64,000 bases of DNA from Pseudoalteromonas sp. NBT06-2 (GTDB lineage: Bacteria; Pseudomonadota; Gammaproteobacteria; Enterobacterales; Alteromonadaceae), in the NCBI RefSeq assembly GCF_002276045.1, contig NZ_NQMR01000026.1:17621-81620 (forward strand), written 5' to 3'. The notes beneath the pieces were generated by a model. It had not been told where the DNA came from, searched no databases, and saw only the letters and a program-made list of their open reading frames with translations. Shown in pieces: positions 46,328-56,351 of the stretch. The first letter of the stretch is position 1; each line of letters starts with the position of its first letter. A program made the position numbers and the translations under genes.

Positions 46328-49213
46328 TTAATTAAAAACTTCTTGCCAAAAAATAATTCTATCGTTGCCTCAGAATAAACCAAACGTAGCTGAAGGTGAG
46401 TTATCATGCATCCCATCTTTATCCCAATCATATTTCAACCAATCGTAGGCATCATATAACACGCCTATCTGACCTTGCTTACCAGCGCCCGGAGCTTCCA
46501 ATTCCATACTCCATGTCTTACCTGTAATAAAATACCCTGTGCCTCCCACTACCTTGGTAAATACAGGGTCTAAACTAATATCGGTAAGTGAAATTTTACT
46601 TGCATCATAACTGACGCAATCATTATCTGAGGTGACAATAAAGACCGTACCATCAAAATGTTCGATTTGCATAGGTTAAGGAAGATTTGACGTTTCAGGT
46701 CCAAAACTATTTACCAATACTAACCGTCCAAATCGAATTTCAACACCTGTTGGTGATGCATCAACAGTTTGCGTTACCTTGACGTTGTCGGTATCGGTGA
46801 TAGAGGCCACAGAAAAATCAATAACCGATGTAAATGGCGTCACTAATGTATTGGCAGAACGATGATAGAAAAAGTTATCATCATCTGAAAATTGATAATG
46901 TAATACGCTTTTGGGTAATAAAATCTTGTTTATTAACAGCTGTAAGAAGTAATACAGGTTTAGTAAAGTATGATATTGCGCCATCTCTTCCTGTTGCTTC
47001 ATCCTTCTGCCCACTATAAGCAAAATAATCAAACGTTGTTCCTGTTTTGCAGGTTGCTTTAAAATAACCGCGTTCTTTTACGGTTTGCTTAAAGTGGTCA
47101 GGAATAAAGCGGCCAATATTAATCGCCGTAGCTGAAATAATACTACTAGGGTCACCATAACCACTGTCTTGCACTGCTAAATTAAGCAACCCCAATTCAG
47201 ATTATTGCGCCGCAGAAGAGCCAAATTTGCTAGGTATGATTGTATTATCCAGTGTCACGTTTTTAAATGTTGGTGGCGTCGATAAAAGTTCGCTCATTAT
47301 ACTGCCACTGCTACCGTCAGTTAATACACCCTCTTCACCATGATTAATAGGGCCCGTTCGCGTTAGCTTAAACTGTATTTGTTTAGGTACATAGTTCGGT
47401 GTGATAACGTCAAGGTTATTTAATGCGGTCACAGTTAAATCAAAATCAACAGCTGCTTTATGGGTAGGTGTTGCGGTTGCGGTCGCTGCATTTAATATCG
47501 TTGCACCTGCTTTGGCTTCAACAACAAGTTTGTCTGGACTGACCCAAAATGCATTACTGCTATCCGATAATGTCACGCCGCCTACGTTATAATTGGCATG
47601 TAATCGAATTTTTCCTGCATCGTGATATATAGGTGTTGGTATTATCGCAATACTGCTGGCACCAAAGTTCAATATAGTGTTGGTGGTATTCGGGTGTTTC
47701 GCAATATTATTGCCATTAATACTTAAACTAAGACCGCTGTTGCCATCTAGATCTGGTTCGACATTTTGCTGCGATAAATCCAAATTTTTATTACTGGTAA
47801 ATAAGCCTGTACAAACGCCATTACTATTTTTGACTGCTTGAAGCTTTAAAGTATCACCAAATTCGGAGCCTGACGTTTGATTAGGTAAGGTTGTGCTATC
47901 ACCCGTACCATAAAGAAACCTGAAACCTGCATCGGTAAACGCAATATCACAACTTGCACTGCTACCATCGTCGCATACCATCGGATCTGATGCATTTATC
48001 GAAATATTAGCTAGCGAAAAGGTCAAGGTTTCCACATCAGTGTGATTAAAACTCAAACTGTTGCTACCAGTAAAGATCAGAGAACTAATGCGCACACCGT
48101 CAGCAAGCAAATCAAGCGAAACTGACTCTGTACTTACATTTTCACAACTATCATCGGTACATGCTTTAACCATCACAGGTTAACCCTTGGCCATCATGGA
48201 CGATTTTCTAATGATGAATACCGGATGCACAAATGGGTTGATAACTAATATTTATGTCGTCAATATACATGCCGACCCTTGCATTATTCCCGGATGCCAA
48301 AAAGCGGATTTGGGTGTTGCTGTCTGTATAAGCTGAAATATCAAATGATGCGCTAACAGCCGAGAAATTGGAACTATCGATGTAGTAACTTTGTAGATCA
48401 GTCCAGCTGCTACCACCATTATTAGAAATTGAGAGTATTACAGTTATATTGCCCTGACTCCTACCACGTCGATAGACGAATGAAAGTGCGGCACTCAAAG
48501 CTGAACTCAAGTCAGTTTCTCGATAAACACCACGATTGCTAAATTTTGTGGTCTGTCACCAGAGGGAACACCTAAACGAAGGCAGTTTCCACTAGTAATA
48601 AACCACCATACACTCTTACTATACCTGCGCTTGTACCATCAGATTCTCCTACTTCAGACCAGTTTTGACTGCCACTATTTTGACTGTAAGAAATGCTGGG
48701 AAAATTATCAGCAACACTTTGTGCTGGGAAACTGCTAGCTATTGTTGCTGTCCAGTTAGTAATAAATCCACTTTCATTAACTGAATAATCACTCGAAAAA
48801 TGTATCAGCATGGTATCGCCAGAGGAAGTAACACTGGCGGGTAAAACACTTCCTGAATAGCGAGCCAATATAGGAAATGTAGTGGTAGAACCGTCGTAAA
48901 TGGTTAACGTGTCGTATGTACTTTCGAGATCAAAGGCAGAGAATGTAAGTGTTATTATGCTGACATCAAGGGGCTTAATTAAAAAACTACATTCTTCTAA
49001 AGAATCATAATCACCGCTACTACCGCCGGAATCAGTCAGAGTACCCGTAGTGTTAGTTGACGATGACGAATTACATATTGTATTGCCATATGCAGAAGGG
49101 AGTACCAGTACCAAAACAAAAAACAAAAGTATCGTTCTAATAACTTTTAGTGGAGCTTTCATTTTACTTTTTTCATATACATCATTAGTTAACTCTGTTT
49201 CAATATGTGACAT
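46328..49213 (-). pseudogene. MshQ-like adhesin/pilus-associated gene, multiply frameshifted
   Basis: One ancestral gene of about 950 codons reads in at least six frame segments. They are: signal peptide and CUB-like domain (FVLVLVLPSAYG; CSFLIKPLDVSIITLTFSAFDLE); a beta-rich segment (NNGGSSWTDLQSYYIDSSNF...GMYIDDINISY); the MshQ-type core (MVCDDGSSASCDIAFTDAGFRFLYG...); ATAINIGRFIPDHF; QFSDDDNFFYHRSANTL...VEIRFGRLVL; and a C-terminal part ending PSATFGLF-stop-GNDRIIFWQEVFN. Thus the conserved MshQ C-terminus is present after an in-frame TGA at 46370. Frameshifts occur near 47.20, 48.19 and 48.55 kb and elsewhere. No msh genes lie near. Secretion via a signal peptide and a surface role are inferred for the ancestor. 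Confidence 0.82.
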
Positions 49214-49316
49214 GCTGCTCCCAATTTTAAATTAGACTTTACATATTATATTGTCGCTTGTGATTCATAAATCTCTTGATTAACTGGATATTATTCTTTA
49301 GTTTTAATTATCTTTG

Positions 49317-49343
49317 ATATACCCAATCGATTTTAAGATGCAA
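49317..49343. repeat. repeat-B terminal-inverted-repeat-like fragment
   Basis: TATACCCAATCGATTTTAAG and the bases after it (GATGCAAG) resemble the left terminal repeat of the element at 58425. No matching right end is visible nearby, so this is a possible relic. Confidence 0.35.
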
Positions 49344-49431
49344 GATAAAAGTAAAGTTATCATGAATTCTATCATTCAGATTAGCATACTAAGAAACTTT
49401 ATGGGCGTAGGTGGTGTTCTAGCCGTACTAT

Positions 49432-49554
49432 TTGGAAATGCAGGTTTCAGAGCTTGGGTAGGAGTACAAGGCATGATTTATAATTCAGGGTTATTCCCTG
49501 ATTATGAATCATAACGTAGTAATCGTTTTCTACTCAAACTCCCGTAGAGCAAGA
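49432..49554 (+). repeat. repeat-A, full copy
   Basis: About 123 bp closely matching 53889-54019. It runs from TTGGAAATGCAGGTTTCAG through ATGATTTATAATTCA and CCTGATTATGAATCATAAC to ATCGTTTTCTACTCAAACTC. It contains two imperfect hairpins (ATAATTCAGGG/CCCTGATTAT; GTAGTAATCGTTTTCTAC). It lies in a gene-free 745-bp gap between the MshQ-like pseudogene and the MarC gene. Any frame across it is fortuitous. Confidence 0.8.
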
Positions 49555-49958
49555 TAGACAAAGCTTACACTAATATAGTTCAATCGTTTTCTGAAAACTA
49601 GTAAAATGTCCTACGCGTTCCATTACATCTTTGATGATGACGTGTATAAAACAAACATAAAATAAGGCTATAAAACTAAGCAATTGTTGTTTTATTCTAA
49701 ACAAGGTATTCATTATTAGTTAATGAATCTAGAAAACATCTTGAAAAATTAAACATCATACAAAGTATGAATTGTAGTGGAAACTGTTGGAATGCTCAGT
49801 CTAAACTTATAAAACACAAACCAGTAATAACTGAAGTTGACAGTTATATTCGTTTCCATAATTACAAACTACATCAGTGATCTCTAAATTATATAGCACC
49901 ACATAAAAATATCAGGAAATTAAAAACAGCTTAAATATTGCACAGATTTAATTGTACC

Positions 49959-50573
49959 TTATAGGAGTTTATAATAATCACCAAATCCAGTCAGAATATT
50001 AGTGATGGCAATAGATGAAAGAATTAACCCCATAACTCGACTTATTACACTTGCACCACTAGTGCCTATGAGGCGATTAATAAAGCCAGCGAGTAGCATT
50101 AATATATAAACTAAAATGAGAACAGATAACATAACTAATGCCGTTTGCGTTTGTTCCCAAAGAGTATATACAGAGTTTTTAGTTAAGAGTACCGCTGCTA
50201 ACATAGCTCCAGGGCTTGCTATGGAAGGCACTGCAAGTGGGAATATAGCAGTTTCTTTATGAGAGCTTTGTAATGATTTTATTTCTTCATCTGGTTTACT
50301 ATCACCAAAAATCATATTGAGAGCAAATAGAAATAAAACGATCCCTCCAGATATTTGAAATGCTGGCAGTGGAATAGATAGTGCTGTTAATACTATTTCA
50401 CCAACAATCAAAAAAAATAACAACACAACTGCAGATACAATTGTTGCGAGTAAGGCAACACGGCGCTTTGTTTTTTGGTCATATTGAGATGTTACAGCTA
50501 TAAACACTGGTATTGTACCAATTGGATCTATAACAGCAAAAAACGTTATAAAAATTGCTAAAATATCGATCAT
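49959..50573 (-). CDS. MarC-family inner-membrane protein
   Basis: 204 residues with six predicted membrane helices: ILAIFITFFAVIDPIGTIPVFIAVT, the first, carries the family motif DPIGTIPVF. The helix ending SIASPGAMLAAVLL carries the PSIASPGAM signature. Members of this NAAT/MarC family are widespread and poorly characterised; the old link to multidrug resistance has not held up. It is monocistronic. Confidence 0.9.
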   Translation of the reverse strand: MIDILAIFITFFAVIDPIGTIPVFIAVTSQYDQKTKRRVALLATIVSAVVLLFFLIVGEIVLTALSIPLPAFQISGGIVLFLFALNMIFGDSKPDEEIKSLQSSHKETAIFPLAVPSIASPGAMLAAVLLTKNSVYTLWEQTQTALVMLSVLILVYILMLLAGFINRLIGTSGASVISRVMGLILSSIAITNILTGFGDYYKLL

Positions 50574-50923
50574 ATTATATATACTCCAGAATGAGAAGGA
50601 TTTGAAAAATAACTAATCTGTTGAATTATCCTTTTTAAATTAATATTTTATAATCTAAACACTCTACTGATATTTAATTGTTTTAACAATCAAGAACGTT
50701 TACGTTTTTGTGGGTTTTGCATTTTGATGTAGGCTATTGCTTAACTTTTCTATATTATGAAAAACGAAAAAAGGACCTTACAGCCCTTTGCTCTTCGTTC
50801 AATATTTGTCTACTGCCTTAACCCCTTAAGACATTAAACAGTCCTTTAAATTGATCTGTGTTTTGAGTTTATATCTATTATTTAAATCAACATAAACTCA
50901 ATTTATTCTTGTTTACTTAATAA
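50574..50923. other. 350-bp intergenic region with a weak terminator
   Basis: Lies between convergent-free minus-strand genes. It contains the hairpin at 50770-50789 and the promoter area of the MarC gene. I see no coding frame. Confidence 0.45.
50770..50789 (-). terminator. weak hairpin plus T-run after the 2OG-oxygenase gene
   Basis: On the minus strand AAAGG-(10 nt)-CCTTT is followed by TTTCGTTTTTC, 135 bp downstream of the oxygenase stop. The stem is short, so this is a tentative terminator of the udk-nupC operon. Confidence 0.4.
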
Positions 50924-51763
50924 CTATTTAACACCAAGCTCTCTTAAACGTTCGTTTAAATAACTATCCGCAGTGTATCGCTCAGATAAAACAACATCTG
51001 GTCGAGGATGTAAAAATAAAGGCAATGAAATACGAGATTTAGTTGACGCTTTACCTGTTGGATTAATCACTCGATGAATTGTTGATGGGAAATAACCACC
51101 TGACATTTCTTGCAGCATGTCACCAATGTTAATGATTAAATGACCAAAATCACTTGGTACATCTAACCAAGACTCATCTTTATTTAATACTTGTAAGCCT
51201 GGTTCGTTTGCGGCTGGTAATATAGTTAATAAGTTAATATCACCATGAGCAGCAGCACGAATCGCACCGGGTTCTTCATCACCTGTCATTGGCGGGTAAT
51301 GTAAAATACGTAATAAAGTTTGCTCTGAGCTTGCGATCATGTCTTTAAGATCTATCGAAAACTTATTTCTTACTTCTTTAGGTGCATTTTCTTGAACCCA
51401 AGTTAATAAATTAGCCGCAAGTTCGTTTGCTAAACGATAGTACTCACGAATTTGTTCTTCAAGCTGTGCCGGTACACGACCTTTAGGATATACATGGTAA
51501 TACTCTTTTATATCTTTAACTTTGTGCCCTTTGGCAATCTCTGATGTTTCAGGTCCAAAGTAACCATCTTGATTTTCTTTACTAAAAGGAAAATTTCTTT
51601 TCTCTTCAGAATTAAAAAATGCTTGCCAATTTTCATAAATTGATTCAACTAATTCTTTTGGAATTGGATGGTTTTTTAATACACCGAAACCAGTATTACG
51701 TAATGATTCGACAAACAACTCCGCTGCATTATCTGCTTTATAATCTACTGTTTTTAATTCCAT
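50924..51763 (-). CDS. 2-oxoglutarate/Fe(II) dioxygenase (isopenicillin-N-synthase-like)
   Basis: 279 residues. A double-stranded beta-helix core has the facial triad His173-x-Asp175 (AAAHGDINLL) and His230 (STIHRVINP), with the 2-oxoglutarate-binding Arg244-x-Ser246 (SRISLPL). The N-terminal helix region SLRNTGFGVLKNHPIP is typical of the isopenicillin-N-synthase-like family, which includes bacterial and fungal hydroxylases. The gene starts 31 bp after nupC and follows udk and nupC on the same strand, so it is probably part of a pyrimidine-nucleoside operon. Hydroxylation of a nucleoside or nucleobase is a testable inference, not established. Confidence 0.88.
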   Translation of the reverse strand: MELKTVDYKADNAAELFVESLRNTGFGVLKNHPIPKELVESIYENWQAFFNSEEKRNFPFSKENQDGYFGPETSEIAKGHKVKDIKEYYHVYPKGRVPAQLEEQIREYYRLANELAANLLTWVQENAPKEVRNKFSIDLKDMIASSEQTLLRILHYPPMTGDEEPGAIRAAAHGDINLLTILPAANEPGLQVLNKDESWLDVPSDFGHLIINIGDMLQEMSGGYFPSTIHRVINPTGKASTKSRISLPLFLHPRPDVVLSERYTADSYLNERLRELGVK

Positions 51764-51794
51764 CTAAGACGCCCTTAAAATTTTATATATCAAT

Positions 51795-53018
51795 TTAACT
51801 AATTGATAAGAAAAAGCCGGCAATGGCAGCACTCATTAAATTAGCCATGGAACCTGCCATAACTGCTCTGAGACCTAGGCGGGCGATATCCTTACGACGA
51901 CTTGGAGCCATGCCACCAAGTCCACCTAGTAAAATTGCAATCGAAGATAAGTTAGCAAAGCCACATAATGCAAATGTAATAACAACTTGCGTATGTTCAC
52001 TTAACTGATCTCGAAAATTAATAAAATCAAGATAGGCCACAAATTCGTTAACAACTAATTTTTGCCCGATAAAACTACCTGCAGTGATTGCTTCACTCCA
52101 AGGAACACCTAAAATCCAAGCTACAGGTGCAAATATATATCCTAATATTTGTTGAATTGTTATATCTGGCATGCCAAACCATTCACCAACGCCACCTAAA
52201 ATACCGTTAAGCATGGCAATTAGAGCAACAAATGCCAGTAACATCGCACCTACATTCAACGCGAGTTGCATACCACTTGATGCTCCCCCAGCTGCTGCAT
52301 CTATTACGTTTACTGGTTTGTCATCTTCATCAACTTTTATTTGTTCTAAACTTTCCATTGGAGTTTGTGTCTCTGGCACTATCATTTTTGCCATTAAGAA
52401 ACCACCCGGTGCTGCCATAAAGCTGGCAGCTATTAGATATTTAAGATCGATTCCAATTGCAACATAACCAGCTAATATCGAACCTGCAACTGTTGCTAAT
52501 CCTCCGACCATTACAGCAAATAGCTCTGATTGCGTCATAGTGGGTATAAAAGGTTTTACAACTAATGGTGCTTCAGTTTGGCCAACAAAAATATTAGCTG
52601 TGGCTGATAAAGATTCTGTTTTTGACGTACCTAAGATCTTTTGTAATCCCCCTCCTAAAATTTTGATGATCCAGTTCATAATGCCTAAGTAATAAAGTAC
52701 AGCAACTAAGGCGGAGAAAAACACAATAATAGGTAAAACATTTAAAGCAAATACAAAACCCATTTTACCCGATGCTAAATCACCAAATAAAAAGTTAATA
52801 CCATCAGTGGCATAACTGATCACACTTGATACTTTAGTTGATACAGCAACTAATATATCTTTGCCTAGTGGAAAATATAAAACAAAACCACCAATTAATA
52901 TCTGTAAACCAAAAGCACAGCCTACTGTACGTAAATTAATAGCTTTTCTATTGGTTGATGCGATAAACGCGACCAATAGTAAGGTAGACATACCTACCAA
53001 TGTCATGATTGTTGTCAT
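51795..53018 (-). CDS. nupC: NupC-family concentrative nucleoside transporter
   Basis: 407 residues with the CNT topology. The N-terminal helices lead into a core with [13 protein letters not shown] (nucleoside-binding TEAP-like motif) and [20 protein letters not shown]. Further on are [27 protein letters not shown] and the C-terminal [26 protein letters not shown]. It imports nucleosides by cation symport. It is preceded 38 bp upstream by udk and followed 31 bp downstream by the dioxygenase gene, consistent with one operon for nucleoside uptake and use. Confidence 0.95.
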   Translation of the reverse strand: MTTIMTLVGMSTLLLVAFIASTNRKAINLRTVGCAFGLQILIGGFVLYFPLGKDILVAVSTKVSSVISYATDGINFLFGDLASGKMGFVFALNVLPIIVFFSALVAVLYYLGIMNWIIKILGGGLQKILGTSKTESLSATANIFVGQTEAPLVVKPFIPTMTQSELFAVMVGGLATVAGSILAGYVAIGIDLKYLIAASFMAAPGGFLMAKMIVPETQTPMESLEQIKVDEDDKPVNVIDAAAGGASSGMQLALNVGAMLLAFVALIAMLNGILGGVGEWFGMPDITIQQILGYIFAPVAWILGVPWSEAITAGSFIGQKLVVNEFVAYLDFINFRDQLSEHTQVVITFALCGFANLSSIAILLGGLGGMAPSRRKDIARLGLRAVMAGSMANLMSAAIAGFFLSIS

Positions 53019-53056
53019 TAAATATCCTAAAATTCAATCTAGCTTTTTAGCTATTA

Positions 53057-53686
53057 TTATTGTTGTAATATTTGTGTGATTTTACTTTTAATTAAATCAA
53101 TCGCGACTCTATTTTTACCACCACGCGTCACTACTAAATCAGCATTTTGTTTTGATGGTTCTATAAACTGGTAAAACATGGGTCTTACTGTTGCCTGATA
53201 TTGTTCTATAACCGATGGTAAACTTCGACCACGCTCTTCAATATCTCTTTGCATTCTCCGCATTAAGCAAATATCTAACGGGGTATCTATAAATACTTTA
53301 ATATTAAATTCTTCGCGTAATTTTTCATCAGATAGTAATAATATACCTTCAACAATAATCACTCTAGCCGGATTAATCCGTCTCGTTTTTTCACTACGAG
53401 TATGTTGTGCATAATCATAAATAGGCACTTCAACCACATTACCTGCTCGCAGTTGCATCAAATGTTCACACATTAATTCATGTTCAAACGCATCAGGATG
53501 ATCGTAGTTAGTTTGTGTCCGATGATCAAACGGCAAATGAGATTGATCACGGTAATATGCATCCTCTTCTAAAATAGCAATTGCGCCAGGTTCTAACTCA
53601 TTAACTAACTCATTATAGATAGTTTGGCTAAATAAAGACTTTCCTGATGCTGATGCCCCAGCTATAGCTATGATGGTTCTAGTCAC
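53057..53686 (-). CDS. udk: uridine/cytidine kinase
   Basis: 209 residues, usual length. P-loop GASASGKSLF (9-18), catalytic region YYRDQSHLPFDHRTQTNYDHPDAFEHEL, and the lid DTPLDICLMRRMQRDIEERGR with phosphate-contacting arginines. It phosphorylates uridine and cytidine to UMP and CMP using ATP or GTP. It is the first gene of the udk-nupC-dioxygenase run and divergent from deoB-deoD. The intervening DNA has two identical inverted repeats. Confidence 0.96.
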   Translation of the reverse strand: MTRTIIAIAGASASGKSLFSQTIYNELVNELEPGAIAILEEDAYYRDQSHLPFDHRTQTNYDHPDAFEHELMCEHLMQLRAGNVVEVPIYDYAQHTRSEKTRRINPARVIIVEGILLLSDEKLREEFNIKVFIDTPLDICLMRRMQRDIEERGRSLPSVIEQYQATVRPMFYQFIEPSKQNADLVVTRGGKNRVAIDLIKSKITQILQQ

Positions 53687-53802
53687 AAAAAATTACATCC
53701 AATCGAATAACAAAAGTAGCCTACGATAACAAAAATAAAAAAAAAAATCTCTGTGGCTAGATAGAAAAAAGACAATCTACCTGCTTGGTGCAACTGCAAA
53801 CA

Positions 53803-53814
53803 GGACAAATGTCC
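53803..53814. promoter_or_regulatory. inverted repeat GGACA-AA-TGTCC, copy 1
   Basis: GGACAAATGTCC: 5-bp arms GGACA/TGTCC around AA, 117 bp upstream of udk. An identical 12-mer recurs 385 bp away in front of deoB. A shared operator for nucleoside genes is inferred. Confidence 0.5.
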
Positions 53815-53888
53815 GGTGGAGAAATATATATAAAAAACAAGTCCTATTAATACAAATAATGTTTTAAACTCGTATATAACCAAGTTAC

Positions 53889-54019
53889 TTGGAAATGCAG
53901 GTTTCAGATCTGGGGTTAGGATACGAGTACAAGGTATGATTTATAATTCATGTTTTTTTTTCCTGATTATGAATCATAACGCCGTTATCGTTTTCTACCA
54001 AAACTCCCGTAGGACAAGA
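53889..54019 (+). repeat. repeat-A, full copy
   Basis: About 131 bp matching 49432-49554 with small indels; for example, an eight-T run replaces part of the first hairpin loop. It sits between the two inverted repeats of the udk/deoB divergent region, so it may be an insertion that separated them. No coding frame. Confidence 0.8.
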
Positions 54020-54187
54020 CGATAAGCGATCAACTGCGTCGTTATAAGATATTTATTGAGAATGACTAGACTACACACTACTCGCCGCGACTAAAATGCT
54101 TTTATCTCGAACAAAATTTAACCCTGAAAGATCAACAACCTCTAATAAAGGCAGAAAAAAGATTAAATAACATATGATAATTTTTAC

Positions 54188-54199
54188 GGACAAATGTCC
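54188..54199. promoter_or_regulatory. inverted repeat GGACA-AA-TGTCC, copy 2
   Basis: Identical to the 12-mer at 53803-53814, here 88 bp upstream of the deoB start, where an upstream regulator or activator could act. Confidence 0.5.
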
Positions 54200-54286
54200 T
54201 TTGTTATAAGTTAAATATAAACTTAAATGTATACTTAAATAAATGCGTAAAATATTTTATTAAACGGATACATTTGAGGTTTACTT

Positions 54287-55501
54287 ATGGCAAAAGCGTT
54301 AATTTTAATGGCTGATAGTGTTGGTATTGGCGCAGCACCCGACGCAGCAGACTTTGGCGATCAAGGTGCAAATACCCTTGCCCACCTTTTGGCTGAATAT
54401 CACAAGCAAACAGGTGATAAACTCTCTTTACCAAATCTATCTCGTATGGGATTGATTGATGCCTGTGAGGCTGCGGGTAAAGAACCATGTATTATTAGTG
54501 ATCGACAAACACCAATTACAGCTTGGGGTTATGCTAAAGAGATTTCAACCGGTAAAGATACACCTTCAGGTCACTGGGAAATGGCTGGCGTGCCTGTATT
54601 ATTTGATTGGGGTTATTTTCCAAAACAAGTTCCGACATTTCCACAAGAACTGATAGACGAAATAGTCAAGCGCGCTGACATTCCTGGAATTTTAGGCAAT
54701 TGTCATGCATCAGGTACCACAATACTAGAGCAATTAGGTGAAGAACATATCAAAACTGGTAAACCTATTTGTTATACCTCTGCCGATAGTATTTTCCAAA
54801 TTGCTGCCCACGAAGAACATTTTGGCTTAGAAAAACTGCTAAAACTATGTAAAGTCACAAGAGAACTTGTTAATGAATATAATATTGGTCGTGTAATAGC
54901 CCGACCATTTTTAGGTGATAAAAGTGATAACTTTGCACGTACAGGGAACCGTCGAGATTTTTCAGTATTACCGCCAAGCCCAACAGTTTTAGATAAGTTA
55001 ACCGATGCAGGCACTCATGTGATCAGCATTGGGAAAATTGCTGATATTTATGCCCATCAAGGTATAAACGAAAAACATAAAGCCCCGGGCTTAATGAATC
55101 TATTAGAAAAAACAAAACAAGTATTTAAAGAAGCAAAAGATAACAGTTTAGTATTTACAAATTTAGTCGATTTTGATGAAAAATTTGGTCATAGACGTGA
55201 TGCTATTGGATATGCAAAAGCACTCAATCAGTTTGATCAATACTTACCAAACATATTAGAAGAATTAGAGCAAGATGATTTACTTATCATTACTGCAGAT
55301 CACGGCTGTGATCCAACTTGGCCTGGTTCAGAGCATACCCGTGAATATGTGCCTGTATTAGCTTATACCAAAGGCATGAAGCCTATTGCATTAGGACAAA
55401 GAGATACTTTTGCCGATATGGGACAAACAATAGCGCAATGGTTTGATATTTCGAAATTAAATTATGGCGAAGGTTTTGCCGAGCAATTAAAAATAAAATA
55501 A
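54287..55501 (+). CDS. deoB: phosphopentomutase
   Basis: 404 residues. Alkaline-phosphatase-superfamily metal sites are visible at [20 protein letters not shown] and [26 protein letters not shown], with [17 protein letters not shown] (catalytic Thr region). It interconverts (deoxy)ribose-1-phosphate and (deoxy)ribose-5-phosphate in nucleoside catabolism. It is upstream of deoD by 29 bp, with which it forms an operon. A Shine-Dalgarno-like GAGG stands near the ATG. Confidence 0.96.
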   Translation: MAKALILMADSVGIGAAPDAADFGDQGANTLAHLLAEYHKQTGDKLSLPNLSRMGLIDACEAAGKEPCIISDRQTPITAWGYAKEISTGKDTPSGHWEMAGVPVLFDWGYFPKQVPTFPQELIDEIVKRADIPGILGNCHASGTTILEQLGEEHIKTGKPICYTSADSIFQIAAHEEHFGLEKLLKLCKVTRELVNEYNIGRVIARPFLGDKSDNFARTGNRRDFSVLPPSPTVLDKLTDAGTHVISIGKIADIYAHQGINEKHKAPGLMNLLEKTKQVFKEAKDNSLVFTNLVDFDEKFGHRRDAIGYAKALNQFDQYLPNILEELEQDDLLIITADHGCDPTWPGSEHTREYVPVLAYTKGMKPIALGQRDTFADMGQTIAQWFDISKLNYGEGFAEQLKIK

Positions 55502-55530
55502 TCGAACAAATATAGAAAAAGGATAAAAAT

Positions 55531-56232
55531 ATGAGTACTCCACATATCGGTGCCAATGAAAATGACTTTGCACAAACAGTATTAATGCCAGGCGACCCAC
55601 TTCGCGCACAATATATTGCTGAAAACTTTTTAGATGATGCGCGACAAGTAACGGGTGTTCGTAATATGTTTGGTTTTACTGGCACTTATAAAGGTAAATC
55701 GGTTAGCATTATGGCTTCAGGCATGGGCATTCCATCAATGTCTATCTATGCGCGTGAACTTATCGTAAGTTACGACGTTAAAAACCTTATCCGGATCGGT
55801 ACTTGTGGTGGCATTAGTAAAGATATCAAAATTAGAGATGTAATTTTTGCTCAAGGTGCAAGTACAGATTCTAACGTAAATCGTACTCGTGTTCGTGGTT
55901 ATGATTTTGCTGCGATTGCTGATTTTAATTTATTAGAAAAAGGTGTCAAAGCTGCTAGAACACTCGATATTAACGCTAAAGTAGGTAATGTATTTACTAC
56001 AGATACTTTTTATCAAGCTGATCCTACCTTTTACGAAGTGCTAGATAAGTTAGGAATTATGGCTGTGGATATGGAAACTGCTGGTTTATATGGCGTTGCA
56101 GCTGAATATGGCGCTAATGCCATGGCACTTTTCACTGTGAGTGATCATGTGCTCACAGGAGAAGCTTTACCTGCTGAAGATCGTCAAAATACATTTAATG
56201 AAATGGTAAAGATTGCTTTAGAGTCTCTATAG
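55531..56232 (+). CDS. deoD: purine-nucleoside phosphorylase, DeoD type
   Basis: 233 residues. [16 protein letters not shown] holds phosphate-binding Gly/Asp/Arg, [15 protein letters not shown] the next loop, RIGTCGGI the third, and [15 protein letters not shown] [12 protein letters not shown] the ribose/base contacts (Met-Glu), with SDHVLTGE carrying the catalytic Asp. It cleaves purine (deoxy)nucleosides to base and pentose-1-phosphate, the substrate of DeoB encoded just upstream. AAAAAGGATAAAAAT provides the ribosome-binding site. Confidence 0.97.
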   Translation: MSTPHIGANENDFAQTVLMPGDPLRAQYIAENFLDDARQVTGVRNMFGFTGTYKGKSVSIMASGMGIPSMSIYARELIVSYDVKNLIRIGTCGGISKDIKIRDVIFAQGASTDSNVNRTRVRGYDFAAIADFNLLEKGVKAARTLDINAKVGNVFTTDTFYQADPTFYEVLDKLGIMAVDMETAGLYGVAAEYGANAMALFTVSDHVLTGEALPAEDRQNTFNEMVKIALESL

Positions 56233-56276
56233 CTCTGTTTCATATTTCTATTAATGTCACTGCCTAATGAAAATCA

Positions 56277-56310
56277 AAAAGGCAATAATATATTTTTATT
56301 ATAGCCTTTT
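56277..56310. terminator. bidirectional terminator between deoD and zwf
   Basis: AAAAGGC / GCCTTTT with an inner AT-rich stem (one mismatch) and T-runs on both sides, lying between the convergent deoD and zwf stops. Confidence 0.8.
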
Positions 56311-56351
56311 AATTATCTTTTTATTTCAGCACGAAGTGACCTTAAATAAAT

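Noticed and set aside
49314..49514. 66-residue plus-strand frame
   Set aside because: It lies across the repeat-A copy and an inverted-repeat-like fragment, so it is not a plausible gene.
53683..53883. 66-residue hydrophobic minus-strand frame
   Set aside because: It occupies the upstream region of udk and contains the inverted repeat. A hydrophobic frame in AT-rich promoter DNA is likely chance.
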